Shown here: one piece after another, positions 41,242 to 51,098 of the stretch
Position numbering within the stretch: the stretch's first letter is position 1
Layout of the letters: every line of letters starts with the position of its first letter
NCBI RefSeq assembly: GCF_003862475.1
Contig: NZ_RRCO01000001.1
Location: 496,001-560,000, forward strand
DNA from: Lachnoanaerobaculum gingivalis
GTDB taxonomy: Bacteria; Bacillota; Clostridia; Lachnospirales; Lachnospiraceae
Reading direction: 5' to 3'
DNA length: 64,000 bases
Notes under the pieces: generated by a model
Database searches by the model: none
What the model was told of the DNA's origin: nothing
Seen by the model: the letters and a program-made list of their open reading frames with translations, nothing else
Translations under genes and position numbers: made by a program

Positions 41242-42204
41242 TTATCTAAAAGCACATATATACATCAATACAATGTGAGTAAATAACATAGCAATTGCAA
41301 ACGGCAACTGCATCTTTATTATTCCATACTTGTTCTTGGTCTCAAGAAGTGCAGCAGGCATAATGTTGAAATTTGCAGCCATAGGTGTCATCAAAGTACC
41401 GCAATATCCTGCTGTAAGTCCCATAGCACCTACTACTAAAGGATTTGCACCCTGATTGATAAGGAATGGAATGCCTATACCGACTGTAATAACAGAGAAT
41501 GCCGCAAAGCCGTTTCCCATGATTGCTGTAAAAAGTGCCATTGCAAGACAGTAGATAATAACAGCAATAATTCTGTTGTTGTCAGGTATAATTGTTTCAA
41601 TACCCTTTGCTATAACATCACCGACTCCAGCTGCTGTAAAAAGTGCACCGAGAGCAGCCAAAACCTGTGGCAAAAGTCCTACAGGACCTACATTGTCCAT
41701 AAGTCTTGTACCGTCTTTTACAGCATATTCCTTCTTAGCACCTGTTACGAAGAACACAACTATCAAAGCTATCAGAGCAGACAATCCTACAGCATTGTTC
41801 GCACCGAGCTTTTTCCATACCGTAGCTATAATCCATGCACTGAGCGCAAGAACTAAAGGAGCAATAAATATCTTATTTCCGAGTCTATCCGCATTCGCTC
41901 TTGTTTCTGCGGCTGTAGGCACATCACTGGCGCTCTGTCCAACCTTACCTATAGCTGTAAGTGTTGCCATAAGAATTACACAAATACCTGTCACAAACTT
42001 AGGCGCATATGGACCTGCTATAAATGTAAAAGCCACAATAAACCAGAAAGCTGCTGTAGTATTTCTCTTGGCAAACTGCTTATCTCTAAGCGCCTTAAGT
42101 CCAACCAATATAAAAACAATACCGATACATATAAAGAAAATCTCCGCAACAACCTTTGGAAGGCCCCAGGTTCCTATCTCAGAAAGTTTTAAAACGCTAT
42201 CCAT
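41242..42204 (-). CDS. DUF979 subunit of putative 5-oxoproline transporter
   Basis: A 320-residue membrane protein with about nine hydrophobic segments. It matches DUF979 through its length, pairing with DUF969, and motifs such as GNGFAAFSVITVGIGIPFLI and YCGTLMTPMAANFNIMPAAL. The start shares one base with the DUF969 stop (TAATG). The transporter role comes from consistent linkage with pcp, not from a direct signature. Confidence 0.88.
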   Translation of the reverse strand: MDSVLKLSEIGTWGLPKVVAEIFFICIGIVFILVGLKALRDKQFAKRNTTAAFWFIVAFTFIAGPYAPKFVTGICVILMATLTAIGKVGQSASDVPTAAETRANADRLGNKIFIAPLVLALSAWIIATVWKKLGANNAVGLSALIALIVVFFVTGAKKEYAVKDGTRLMDNVGPVGLLPQVLAALGALFTAAGVGDVIAKGIETIIPDNNRIIAVIIYCLAMALFTAIMGNGFAAFSVITVGIGIPFLINQGANPLVVGAMGLTAGYCGTLMTPMAANFNIMPAALLETKNKYGIIKMQLPFAIAMLFTHIVLMYICAFR

Positions 42205-42878
42205 TATTTACCTCCCATTGATTTCTCAAGCTTTTTATCATAAAGCAAGAAATAAACAGTTCCTATCACTACAGATGCTATAGCTATAGGAATAGACCAC
42301 ATAGCTACACCCAGTACATCTACATTAATTCCCTGCTCTGTAAGTGTAGATACTATAAGAAGTGTTCCCGACGCACCAAGGAAACAGTTCTGACCGAAGA
42401 AGTTTCCGAAGTTCTCAACTCCGGCACAAAGTCCCTTAATATCGTCCTCGGTAGCTTCGTCAATGTCTTTATACTTTGCTACTGAAGCGCCTCTTGCCAT
42501 AGGATGGATAAGAGGTCTAATAAACTGAATATGGCCACCTATACGTAAAGAAGTTGCCGCTGCAAACACACGAATTGCAAGATACAATGATAAAATTCTT
42601 CCCGTGGTCGCATTTGCAATTTTCTTTATCAAGTCTACCGCCTTATCCTTAAGACCGTATCTCTCGCAAATACCTATTACAGGTAATGCAAGTACAAAAA
42701 GGGTGGATATTCTTTGAGAAATAAATGCATTTCCCAGTACTGTAAGGATCTCCATAGGTTTCATCCCGGATACAAGGCCTGTAATAATACCTGCCACTAC
42801 TACTGTAGCCAATGTGTCCAGCTTAAGAGCAAGACCGACAATCACGACCAGTACACCAATTAATTTAATAATTTCCAT
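42204..42878 (-). CDS. DUF969 subunit of putative 5-oxoproline transporter
   Basis: A 224-residue integral membrane protein with about six segments. DUF969 features are GISERYGLKDKA-type text (here VIGICERYGLKDKAVDLIKK), IRVFAAATSLRIGGHIQFIR, and VENFGNFFGQNCFLGASGTL. It is the first gene of the run and is translationally coupled to the DUF979 gene. Confidence 0.88.
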   Translation of the reverse strand: MEIIKLIGVLVVIVGLALKLDTLATVVVAGIITGLVSGMKPMEILTVLGNAFISQRISTLFVLALPVIGICERYGLKDKAVDLIKKIANATTGRILSLYLAIRVFAAATSLRIGGHIQFIRPLIHPMARGASVAKYKDIDEATEDDIKGLCAGVENFGNFFGQNCFLGASGTLLIVSTLTEQGINVDVLGVAMWSIPIAIASVVIGTVYFLLYDKKLEKSMGGK

Positions 42879-43135
42879 AAGCTTCTCACTTTCTAAAAGT
42901 TATTTCGCCTCATTTAAAACTGTATAAATTTATGGACAAATATACAGTTCTTTACGATTATCATAGAGTATTTACTTTTAAAATGCAATATTTAATTACA
43001 ATATTCTTATAAATATATTTATTATTCATTTAATATGGTGCAATCTCACTTTTTAATCAAATAAATATGCGCTATATATATGGTTCCTCTAATTATTATT
43101 GGCAGTATTTTATAAAGATACTGCTTTATTTTGCT

Positions 43136-44125
43136 TCAAAATACAAGTTCTCCTTCATTCATAAGTATAATGTCATCCGCTATTATATCGGGCTTATGAG
43201 TTACAATATCAAAATGCCCCCTTGCTTCATGATTACCTCCAAGGGCTATATTTCTTCCAAATCCTATATGAAATGTTTTATATGTGGACTCATCTTCAAT
43301 ATAACATATACCTTCACATTTTGACTTTGTATTTAATCCTATTCCGAGTTCTGCTGCACAGTATATTTCTTTATCTCCAAAACTTTCCATATATTTTTTA
43401 AGTCTGAGAGCATCTTCTTTTCCGTTAATCTCAACCAAATAACCGTTTTCAAATACCAATTCTATAGGGCTTTTTATAGCTCCAAGATATCCAAGCGAAC
43501 CGTCGGCTATTACAACTCCGTTTGTCATTGTCTCTATAATTGGTACATACACTTCAAAGCTTGAAGAAGCCACTTTTCCTTTTTTTGTACAACTTCCTGC
43601 AAATATACCTGCCCTCCTTCCGGCAATACCAAAAGCCACATTTGTGCCTTTCTTTGTTTTAACTACAACTCTGTCAGCTTTTGTGATTTTTTCAGCTAAA
43701 GGCTTACCCATGCTTTTTGCTACCTTAGGACTCATTCTGATAAATTCTCTCTCAAATATAGAGCTGTTATCATTTGTATGCATTGGGAAAGAAAGAAATC
43801 TTGAACCTTTTTTTAAGGCATAATCCACCGCCTCTGTGGTAATAAAGGAATAATGTGTGGCGCCTATTATCACATCGGAATAATACATTGTGCCCTTCAT
43901 TTTTTCTATCACTTCACCTGACTGTATACCGTCTGATGAAAGTATGGTTATCTTCGGAACAACACCGCATTCAAAAGCCGCCAGTTCAAAAATATCGGCT
44001 TCTTTAATATGGTTTTCATCGGTTATAAAATGCAATACCTCATTTTCCTTAGCTTCTATCCAGTTTTGTATAATACATCTCGCACCTGCAAGAGCCTTTT
44101 CATCATTTTTGATAATGACAGCCAC
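43136..44125 (-). CDS. M29-like aminopeptidase family protein
   Basis: A 329-residue protein that aligns by eye to M29 (leucyl aminopeptidase/NicX-like) proteins at the C-terminus: CAAELGIGLNTKSKCEG, TFHIGFGRNIALGGNHEARG and HFDIVTHKP, which hold the Glu and His metal ligands. The start is GTG (44125), seven bases after AGGGGGT. It is shorter than typical M29 peptidases (about 370-410). It follows the pectinesterase gene by 30 bases and may be the last gene of the oligogalacturonide operon. Substrate unknown. A weak hairpin (43102-43123) lies downstream. Confidence 0.7.
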   Translation of the reverse strand: MAVIIKNDEKALAGARCIIQNWIEAKENEVLHFITDENHIKEADIFELAAFECGVVPKITILSSDGIQSGEVIEKMKGTMYYSDVIIGATHYSFITTEAVDYALKKGSRFLSFPMHTNDNSSIFEREFIRMSPKVAKSMGKPLAEKITKADRVVVKTKKGTNVAFGIAGRRAGIFAGSCTKKGKVASSSFEVYVPIIETMTNGVVIADGSLGYLGAIKSPIELVFENGYLVEINGKEDALRLKKYMESFGDKEIYCAAELGIGLNTKSKCEGICYIEDESTYKTFHIGFGRNIALGGNHEARGHFDIVTHKPDIIADDIILMNEGELVF

Positions 44126-44155
44126 AAAAATACCCCCTGATATATTTTCAAATCA

Positions 44156-45181
44156 CTAAAACAGTTCTTTACCCCTGTCTGTAATAAAAATCTTTCCATT
44201 ACAAATATTTTCATACTCAAAAAAGGCCACTTCCTCAGGGGTAACTTTATTCATTTCCGTAAAACCCTCTTTACATATTGAGTTTTCTTCAATATCACAT
44301 TTATAGAACAATACGGCACCGCTTGCTCTCCACGGTCTTGCCAGATATCCCGCTATACTTTTGTATTTCTTATCTTTATTCTTTTCTATCCTGCATTTAT
44401 AAAATGTAAATATCCCCTTCGGTGCGCATATTATTCCTGGAGATGCCTCCTCTCCCGTATATCCAAGCCATATCAGATTACACTTTATAAAATCAGCTCT
44501 TGCATCTTCTTCACCGAAAATATAGTCGATATTGCCATAGATATTACAGTAAATAAATCTTTGTTTACCATGTCCTGCATATAATGTGTCCTGGCTTGAT
44601 TTAAAATTACAGTTTACAAATAGAGAATTATCAGCTTCACAGACCAATGCAGCCGCTCTCTCTTTATTATGATACTCTCCTACTTTAATTTCAAGGGATA
44701 ATCTGTCTTCATTGGTTTCACATTTGCTCTGTCCGTATTCTTCACTGCTTATTCTTTCAATTCCGTCTGATATTTCACTCTCGGTCATGTACAGATTAAA
44801 AGAGTTTTCAAAATTTATATTCTCAGCTCTGAAATTATATGCAGATTTTTCAACTATAACAGTTGCACCCCATCTTTTTGCAAAATGCTTGCCGGCTATT
44901 TTATTTTCTTCAAAATAACCCGACTCTCCTATACTTTTATATTTATAGCCTATTCCATAATAAAAGCTTATTGTAGGACTTACACCCTCTTTCGCCTTTA
45001 ATGTAATATCAGGTTTTGTAATAATCACCTGCTCAAAGTATTTTTCATCTGTAAGTATTATCTCTGTCCTCTTATTTTCCGTTTTTATAAAATTAAGAGA
45101 GTGCATACACTCTCTTAAGCTGCTGTAATCACCGTCTTTTTTTCCGACTTTGATTGTTATTTTATTATCTTCTGTTTTCAA
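44156..45181 (-). CDS. Pectinesterase (CE8 family), predicted cytoplasmic
   Basis: A 341-residue right-handed beta-helix esterase that removes methyl esters from (oligo)galacturonate. Active-site regions are present: SSQDTLYAGHGKQRFIYCN (acid Asp), GNIDYIFGEEDA (nucleophile Asp) and YLARPWRASGAVLFY (Arg). There is no signal peptide, so it acts on imported oligomers. Start at TTG (45181): GAGGTG lies eight bases upstream and TTGA overlaps the GH28 stop. An ATG at 45202 would contain that ribosome site. Confidence 0.9.
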   Translation of the reverse strand: MKTEDNKITIKVGKKDGDYSSLRECMHSLNFIKTENKRTEIILTDEKYFEQVIITKPDITLKAKEGVSPTISFYYGIGYKYKSIGESGYFEENKIAGKHFAKRWGATVIVEKSAYNFRAENINFENSFNLYMTESEISDGIERISSEEYGQSKCETNEDRLSLEIKVGEYHNKERAAALVCEADNSLFVNCNFKSSQDTLYAGHGKQRFIYCNIYGNIDYIFGEEDARADFIKCNLIWLGYTGEEASPGIICAPKGIFTFYKCRIEKNKDKKYKSIAGYLARPWRASGAVLFYKCDIEENSICKEGFTEMNKVTPEEVAFFEYENICNGKIFITDRGKELF

Positions 45182-46758
45182 TTGAATTTCACCTCTATAC
45201 ATTCACAATCCTCAATATTTTCCATAAAAGGATTGCTGTCTTTACTGCCTGTAATCTCTATATTTTTTAATATAAGCTTTTTTATATTCTTGGCAAATAT
45301 TCCCCTTTTACACATAGCAGGAAAATTGTCCATCATTATCGGAACAACAGGCTTGATATTCTCATTCTTATCAAAGCTTAAAGTGATATTTTCAAGCTTG
45401 ATTTCCTCAATAGGCATCTCCGGCAACCCATAGAGACATGCAAATATATTTTTTACATTCTCACATCTGATATCCCTTGCTTCTATTTTTCCGATTTTCG
45501 GAGTCTTTTCATTGACTTCCATTTTATCCTGATTTTGTACATAATCGGAATGTCCGTCAGGATCGCAGAAGTAGAACATATTGGCAGTAAAAGGCATGCA
45601 CACATCTTTCATAATAATATTCTCAAAATAAATATTATCAAGGACAGATTTCTCTCCTCTGCCTCTTCTGGTCTTTATTCTAAGCCCTCTGTCCGTACCT
45701 TCAAAAATACATTTTTCCACTCTTACATCATATACTCCTGCCGCAACCTCGGAACCTATAGTCACACTCCCGTGACCTTTTCTGAATATTGAGTTTCTGA
45801 TAACTATATTCTTTGCAGGCTTATAATGCCTTAGTGCCATATAGTATTTTCCGCTCTTTATTGCAACACAATCGTCTCCCACAGAAATATCCGCACCAAG
45901 TATAAGGACATTTTCACAACTTTCAGGATCAAGCCCGTCAGTATTAGGGGAATTGTCAGGATTCATAATTGTATTGTTTAAAAACAAAAGATTGTCGCTG
46001 TAATATGGATGAACAGTCCACGAAGGTGAATTCATTATACAAAGTCCCTGCATGGCTATGTTTTTGCAATTATGTAAAAATACCATATTCGGTCTCCATG
46101 CTATATTCTTCTTCTTTGCATCCTTCCACCAGTCAAGCATACCTGCATTGCCGTCCAGTATACCCTCACCATATATCAGTACATTCTCCACACTTATTCC
46201 TGTAATAAGTGCGGCAAAACAGTCCAGCGGATTGCCCTCCCATGATCCGATATTGTACTCATTCTTTTCATCACTTGACTGTGTCATACCCGGTAGAATC
46301 GGATACTTTTTTCTGTCTTTTTCACCGATAAGTATGGCATCCTTATCTATCCAAATATCTATATTGCTCTTTAAAAATACAGGGGTGCATAAATATTTTC
46401 CCTTAGGAATATAAACGGTACCGTCCTTAGGACAGGCATTTATTGCAGCCTGTATACATACCGAATCCGTCTTTACTCCGTCACCTGCAGCTCCGAAATC
46501 TTTTATATTTAAAAGCACATACTCATATTGAGTATAAAAGTTTTTTTTATAGGAATCCTCATTCTCGCAAGTGATATATATATTATAATCACTGTCCGGA
46601 AGAAGATTAAAAATTGATATAACATTTTTATTTGTTGAGATTTTCTTTTCACCGTTTATAAAAACATCATATATCTTTTCATTTTCATAAGGAGTATCAC
46701 TACAGACTTCAATTGTTACACTCCTCTTAAACACCTTTACAATTTCAAAGTCAATCAT
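45178..46758 (-). CDS. Glycoside hydrolase family 28 (polygalacturonase-type), predicted cytoplasmic
   Basis: 526 residues with all four GH28 signatures: NTDGLDPESC, GDDCVAIKSG, GHGSVTIGSE and RIKTRRGRG, which include the catalytic aspartates. An N-terminal beta-sandwich-like region (1-85) precedes the helix domain that begins at IKDFGAAGDGVKTDS. No signal peptide, so exo-type cleavage of imported oligogalacturonides is likely. Its start overlaps the GH105 stop by eight bases (ATGATTGA). Confidence 0.94.
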   Translation of the reverse strand: MIDFEIVKVFKRSVTIEVCSDTPYENEKIYDVFINGEKKISTNKNVISIFNLLPDSDYNIYITCENEDSYKKNFYTQYEYVLLNIKDFGAAGDGVKTDSVCIQAAINACPKDGTVYIPKGKYLCTPVFLKSNIDIWIDKDAILIGEKDRKKYPILPGMTQSSDEKNEYNIGSWEGNPLDCFAALITGISVENVLIYGEGILDGNAGMLDWWKDAKKKNIAWRPNMVFLHNCKNIAMQGLCIMNSPSWTVHPYYSDNLLFLNNTIMNPDNSPNTDGLDPESCENVLILGADISVGDDCVAIKSGKYYMALRHYKPAKNIVIRNSIFRKGHGSVTIGSEVAAGVYDVRVEKCIFEGTDRGLRIKTRRGRGEKSVLDNIYFENIIMKDVCMPFTANMFYFCDPDGHSDYVQNQDKMEVNEKTPKIGKIEARDIRCENVKNIFACLYGLPEMPIEEIKLENITLSFDKNENIKPVVPIMMDNFPAMCKRGIFAKNIKKLILKNIEITGSKDSNPFMENIEDCECIEVKFN

Positions 46759-47902
46759 ATGCCATACCCAACCTTATTATTTCAGTATATGCCATAAGAA
46801 GCGGTGCCACTCCCTTTGCCTCATTTTTTACAACCGGTTCCGAGTAATAATACTCTGCGCTTCCGTCCCTGTTTTCCTTGCCTCCAAGTCCGGCTACAAG
46901 GCAAATTCCTCCAATTGAGAGCTCTTCTCCCTCAACACATAGATACCTGTCCAGAATACCGTCAAATATCTTTTTTCCGATATCTTCAAATCTTTTCGGT
47001 AAAAGCTTATTTCTTACGGCTTTCAAAAAAGCATATGAAATAAGTGCACTTCCCGATGTCTCAAGGTAATTGTCTTTATCATCTTTCCTGTCTACCAGCT
47101 GATAAAACATTCCGCTCTCATCCTGAAACTTAAGCAAATCGTTTGCAAGATTATAAAGCATCTCCTGTAATCTTCTAAATTCATAGTATAATGACTCATC
47201 TATGACAAGTGCCGTATCCACAAGGCTTAATATAAACCATCCTATTGACCTCAACCAAAAATTTTTGCTTAAGCCGGTTTTCTTATCACACCAAAGCGAC
47301 TGCCTTGACTCGTCATAGCCGTGATAATACAGACCTGTATTTGTATCTTTCATTATTCTTTCCACATTTTCAAACTGTGAAAAACTGTCAATACAAAACC
47401 TCATCCTGTTATATTTGGTTTCATACTCCATATAAAACGGCTGCGCCATATAAAGTCCGTCAAGCCAGACCTGATAGGGATAGATTTTCTTATGCCAGAA
47501 ATTACCTTCATCAGTCCTCGGCATTGTTTTTAGTTGGGAGTACACCGTATCCATAGCTTTTCTATACTTTTCCTTACCTGTAAGTTCAAAAAGCTTAAAA
47601 AGGTTTTTGCCCGGTCTTATATTGTCAATATTGTATTCTTTTATATCATAAGTATTTATACTTCCGTCCTCATTTACAAATGCAAATACAAATTTATCAC
47701 AAAAATTCAGATACTTTTTATCTTTCTTTATTTCATAAAGTTCAAGATATGCACTTATCATGCAGGCGTCAATATAATTCCACTTATTTTTGCATCCGCT
47801 TCTGATACGCTCTATATTCCACATCGGTGAAGAGGCATCCGAGTTTTCCAATAAAAAATCAATATATTTATCAAGTAATATATATTTTTCTTTTTTTACC
47901 AT
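46751..47902 (-). CDS. GH105 unsaturated galacturonyl/rhamnogalacturonyl hydrolase
   Basis: A 383-residue (alpha/alpha)6-barrel protein like YteR/YesR. It has the catalytic-region motif IYPYQVWLDGLYMAQPF (conserved Asp), LETSGSALISYAFLKAVR and EYYYSEPVVKNEAKGVAPLL. It hydrates and releases unsaturated uronate from the non-reducing end of lyase-made pectin fragments. There is no signal peptide. It starts one base after the permease stop, behind AAAGGG. Confidence 0.92.
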   Translation of the reverse strand: MVKKEKYILLDKYIDFLLENSDASSPMWNIERIRSGCKNKWNYIDACMISAYLELYEIKKDKKYLNFCDKFVFAFVNEDGSINTYDIKEYNIDNIRPGKNLFKLFELTGKEKYRKAMDTVYSQLKTMPRTDEGNFWHKKIYPYQVWLDGLYMAQPFYMEYETKYNRMRFCIDSFSQFENVERIMKDTNTGLYYHGYDESRQSLWCDKKTGLSKNFWLRSIGWFILSLVDTALVIDESLYYEFRRLQEMLYNLANDLLKFQDESGMFYQLVDRKDDKDNYLETSGSALISYAFLKAVRNKLLPKRFEDIGKKIFDGILDRYLCVEGEELSIGGICLVAGLGGKENRDGSAEYYYSEPVVKNEAKGVAPLLMAYTEIIRLGMAYD

Positions 47903-47903
47903 A

Positions 47904-48761
47904 TCAACCCTTTACTCCACCTGCAGATATTCCCTCTACAAACTGATTCTGTGCTATAAAGAATATAATTACTGAAGGTAAAATTGAAATAAGTGATGTT
48001 GAAAGTATCCTGTTCCATGCAAATCCTGCATCCGAGTCCATTGCAAGCTTTACAAATATAGTTGCAGGATATTTTGCAGGATTGTTTACATACAAAAGCG
48101 GTCCAAGGAAGTCATTACTTGCCCACATAAATTTAAAAAGTGCACATGAAACAAGTGCAGGCTTTAACATAGGTACTATTACCTTAATCAAAGTCTGTAT
48201 TTCATTACATCCGTCAATCTTTGCCGCTTCTTCAAGCTCCTTAGGTATATTTCTTAAAAACTGAATAAGCATGAATACAAAATATGTCTCTGTAGCAAAC
48301 ATCGAAGGAACAATAAGCGGTAGATAAAGCTTTGAGCCTACCCATCCGAAAATATTATACATAATATACTGCGGTACATTCAAAACTACCTGTGGCAGGA
48401 AAAGTGTTGACATCAATATTGCAAATAAAACACTTCTTCCGAAGAATTTAAATCTTCCGAAACCATATGCCGTTAAAGTAGATGAAACTATTGTAAATAT
48501 TACGGCAGGTATAACATATGAATAGGTATTTAACATTGCCTTCCATATATTTATATCACCGCCATAGTTTTTCATTGCATTTAAATATCCCTCAAATGTA
48601 GCCTTTTTCGGAAGAATATTAAGCCCTGAGAATATCTCATTATTCGGCTTAAATGTAGCTCCGATCATCCATAAAAGCGGATATATCATAAATAAACCCA
48701 CTGCTATCAGAACAGTATATCTTATAACCAATTGTATATTTCTTTTTGTTTTTAAGCTCAT
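47904..48761 (-). CDS. Sugar ABC transporter permease (MalG-like)
   Basis: A 285-residue inner-membrane permease with six predicted helices. The EAA loop is ELEEAAKIDGCNEIQTLIKV, and the C-terminus ends in FVEGISAGGVKG, typical of carbohydrate (CUT1) permeases. It partners the MalF-like permease encoded three bases upstream. Oligogalacturonide specificity is inferred from the enzymes downstream. Confidence 0.93.
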   Translation of the reverse strand: MSLKTKRNIQLVIRYTVLIAVGLFMIYPLLWMIGATFKPNNEIFSGLNILPKKATFEGYLNAMKNYGGDINIWKAMLNTYSYVIPAVIFTIVSSTLTAYGFGRFKFFGRSVLFAILMSTLFLPQVVLNVPQYIMYNIFGWVGSKLYLPLIVPSMFATETYFVFMLIQFLRNIPKELEEAAKIDGCNEIQTLIKVIVPMLKPALVSCALFKFMWASNDFLGPLLYVNNPAKYPATIFVKLAMDSDAGFAWNRILSTSLISILPSVIIFFIAQNQFVEGISAGGVKG

Positions 48762-48763
48762 TT

Positions 48764-49660
48764 TTATTTCTCCTCATCCGCATAGTAAACCCAATGTTTT
48801 TGTGAATAGAATGCTACTGCTGTCAAAACAAGTAAAATAACGAATAACACCCAGGCTTGAGCACTTGCCTTACCCATCTGATAGTTTTTAAATGCATTAT
48901 TGTATATCAAAAGTGACATCAATGTAGTTGAACCTCTTGGACCTCCCTGAGTTATGATATAAGGTCCGTTAAACTCCTGGAATGCCTGTACAAGCTGAGT
49001 TATAAGATTATAAAATATTACAGGTGTAATAAGCGGTACCGTAACCGAGAAAAACTGCTTCCACTTTCCCGCTCCGTCAATTGATGCAGCCTCATAAAGT
49101 TCTGCCGGAACTCCCTTAAGTGCCGCAAGAAATATCACCATTGCCGAACCGAACTGCCACATTCTAAGCAGTGATATGGAAAACAATGCCCAGTTCGGAT
49201 CAGAGAAAAAGCTTGGAGCATGAAGTCCTACCATAGCAAATGCTGTCTGAATAAGACCTCCATCTTTAAAAAGTGCCTTCCAAAGTACTGAAATAGCCAC
49301 AGAGCCTCCAAGTATTGACGGAATATAGTATGCAGTTCTAAAAAAGTTTACTCCCTTTATCTTGAAGTTTAGTATATATGCGATAAACAGTGCGGCTACA
49401 AGCTTTAGCGGTACCGTTATGAATGCATACTTAAAAGTTACAATCAAAGCCTTAAGCTCGTTTTTATTTGTAAATACATCAACATAATTTTCTACAGTAT
49501 ACTTTGATATTCCCTTAAACAGGTGAAAATCTGTAAAGCTGAAATAAAGTGATGATGCGAAAGGATACAGCTTAAAAACGCAGAATCCTATAAGCCATGG
49601 TAATATAAAAAGAAAACCTATATTATTTTTCAAAACCTTTTTAAATGTCTTATTTTTCAA
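48764..49660 (-). CDS. Sugar ABC transporter permease (MalF-like)
   Basis: A 298-residue permease with six helices and the EAA loop ELYEAASIDGAGKWKQFFSV. The start is placed at TTG (49660), with AAGGAG seven bases upstream. A longer frame reaching an ATG at 49732 is rejected because it would translate through the terminator hairpin at 49680-49703. First permease of the CUT1-type importer. Confidence 0.9.
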   Translation of the reverse strand: MKNKTFKKVLKNNIGFLFILPWLIGFCVFKLYPFASSLYFSFTDFHLFKGISKYTVENYVDVFTNKNELKALIVTFKYAFITVPLKLVAALFIAYILNFKIKGVNFFRTAYYIPSILGGSVAISVLWKALFKDGGLIQTAFAMVGLHAPSFFSDPNWALFSISLLRMWQFGSAMVIFLAALKGVPAELYEAASIDGAGKWKQFFSVTVPLITPVIFYNLITQLVQAFQEFNGPYIITQGGPRGSTTLMSLLIYNNAFKNYQMGKASAQAWVLFVILLVLTAVAFYSQKHWVYYADEEK

Positions 49661-49675
49661 AACAATTCTCCTTAT

Positions 49676-49703
49676 AAAAGGGGGCTGTAAAAATACGGCC
49701 CCC
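49676..49703 (-). terminator. Intra-operon terminator between solute-binding protein and permease genes
   Basis: On the minus strand GGGGGC-CGT...ACA-GCCCCC forms a strong GC-rich hairpin followed by TTTTAT, between the binding-protein stop and the permease ribosome site. Partial read-through would give more binding protein than permease, as is common in such operons. Confidence 0.85.
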
Positions 49704-49734
49704 TCTGTCAGATTAAAATATTTATTTTGCAAAC

Positions 49735-51084
49735 TTAGTTGCTTACATTACTGAATCCGTCAAAGAGCATCTTTGCGCCGTCCTCGGCACTGTAATCTCC
49801 ATAGCTTACTCCACCGAATACTTCTGTATAAAGTCCACTTGATCCCTTAAGTGATGAATCGTCAAATTTAGGACTCATGCTGAACTCTGCAGCTTCAAGC
49901 ACCTTTTTGTGTGCATCACCTGTCATAGGATTTATTTTATCCGCCTTTGTAAGCTGCTCAAGCGCCACCTTGGAAGCCGGTATTCCTCTTTCTGTGCCGA
50001 TTATCTCTATGCCTTCAGGATCGTTTACAAGGAAGTTAAGTAACATTGCAGCTTCCTTCGGATGCTGTGATTTTGCAGATATTGCATAAAGCATTGATAT
50101 CTTTGTAAACACGCCTGTGTCGCTTCCGTCGGCAAGGTCCTTAAATTCTTCACCTACAACAAGTTCTCTTGCATCTCCCAGTGCCTTCTTAAACTTGCTT
50201 GCCGAGCTGTCCCACTCTAAAATACCTGCATATTTTCCACTGATAAACTTCTCGTTTACATCAAAGCTTGCGGCACCGTCACCGTCTACAGTTTTTATTG
50301 ACGGAATAACATGATCCGCCTCAAGTGACTGTATAAACTCTATACCGTCCTTTATCTGATCTTGTGTGAAGTTGAACTTTCCTTCATCACTAAAGATTGC
50401 TTCCTTATATTTTGCCTGAAGATAGAATGTCATAAAGATTGCTCTGTCATACTGTCCCATTGCAAGAGGATAATAGTCATCTCCAAGTTTCTCTTTGAAA
50501 GTAGCGCCTGCCGCTCTAAGCTCTGCAAGAGACTTAGGTGTATCAATACCTGCCTCATCAAATGTGGTCTTATCCCAATAGAAAATTCTTCCCGTCTCAG
50601 CTATAGGCACACCTGCAAGTCCGCCCTTTGAGTCCTTTGATCTGTCAAGAAGTGCACTGTCATACTGAGTAAGATCGATAACATCAGACACAGTGTTTAA
50701 ATCAAGGAATGTATCACCGTTTGCATCATAGTTGCTGATCCAGTCCATATTTATCTGTGAAAGATCTGCAGCCGTACCTGACTGGAACTCCAGCGCTCTT
50801 GCAGTCTCCCAATCTGTCCATGCTCCGAAATTTACTTCAACCTTGATATCAGGATACTTCGCCATAAAAGCATCTACAGCCTTTTTTGTTGCCTCATGTC
50901 TGGAATCTCCGCCCCACCAGTTAAATGTAAGTGTAACAGGTCCTGAAGTTGTGTCTTCACTCTTTGCTGTTGTACTCTCTTTACTTTGTGCTTCCTTTGA
51001 AACATCCTTACCTGCATTTCCTGTACATGCTGTTAATGAACCGGCCAACAAAACAGCCATTGCCAAACTCAACTTTTTCATCAT
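49735..51084 (-). CDS. Extracellular solute-binding lipoprotein (sugar, cluster B type)
   Basis: 449 residues. The lipoprotein signal ends LTAC, giving an acylated Cys20; a Ser/Thr/Lys linker follows. The fold matches bacterial extracellular solute-binding protein family 1 (VTLTFNWWGGDSRHEATKKA, VNFGAWTDWETARALEF, LNFLVNDPEGIEIIGTERGI). It likely captures pectic oligosaccharides for the two permeases. No ATPase gene lies in the operon, so a shared MsmX-type ATPase elsewhere is expected. The start lies only 14 bases after the MATE stop. Confidence 0.92.
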   Translation of the reverse strand: MMKKLSLAMAVLLAGSLTACTGNAGKDVSKEAQSKESTTAKSEDTTSGPVTLTFNWWGGDSRHEATKKAVDAFMAKYPDIKVEVNFGAWTDWETARALEFQSGTAADLSQINMDWISNYDANGDTFLDLNTVSDVIDLTQYDSALLDRSKDSKGGLAGVPIAETGRIFYWDKTTFDEAGIDTPKSLAELRAAGATFKEKLGDDYYPLAMGQYDRAIFMTFYLQAKYKEAIFSDEGKFNFTQDQIKDGIEFIQSLEADHVIPSIKTVDGDGAASFDVNEKFISGKYAGILEWDSSASKFKKALGDARELVVGEEFKDLADGSDTGVFTKISMLYAISAKSQHPKEAAMLLNFLVNDPEGIEIIGTERGIPASKVALEQLTKADKINPMTGDAHKKVLEAAEFSMSPKFDDSSLKGSSGLYTEVFGGVSYGDYSAEDGAKMLFDGFSNVSN

Positions 51085-51098
51085 AATCTTCTCCTCTT

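Noticed and set aside
43102-43123. Hairpin GCAGTAT...ATACTGC as a firm terminator of the M29-like gene
   Set aside because: The stem is only seven pairs and the T run lies on the wrong strand for that gene, so it is mentioned but not called.
49661-49732. N-terminal extension of the MalF-like permease to an ATG at 49732
   Set aside because: It would translate through a strong terminator hairpin and has no ribosome site; TTG at 49660 has AAGGAG at good spacing.
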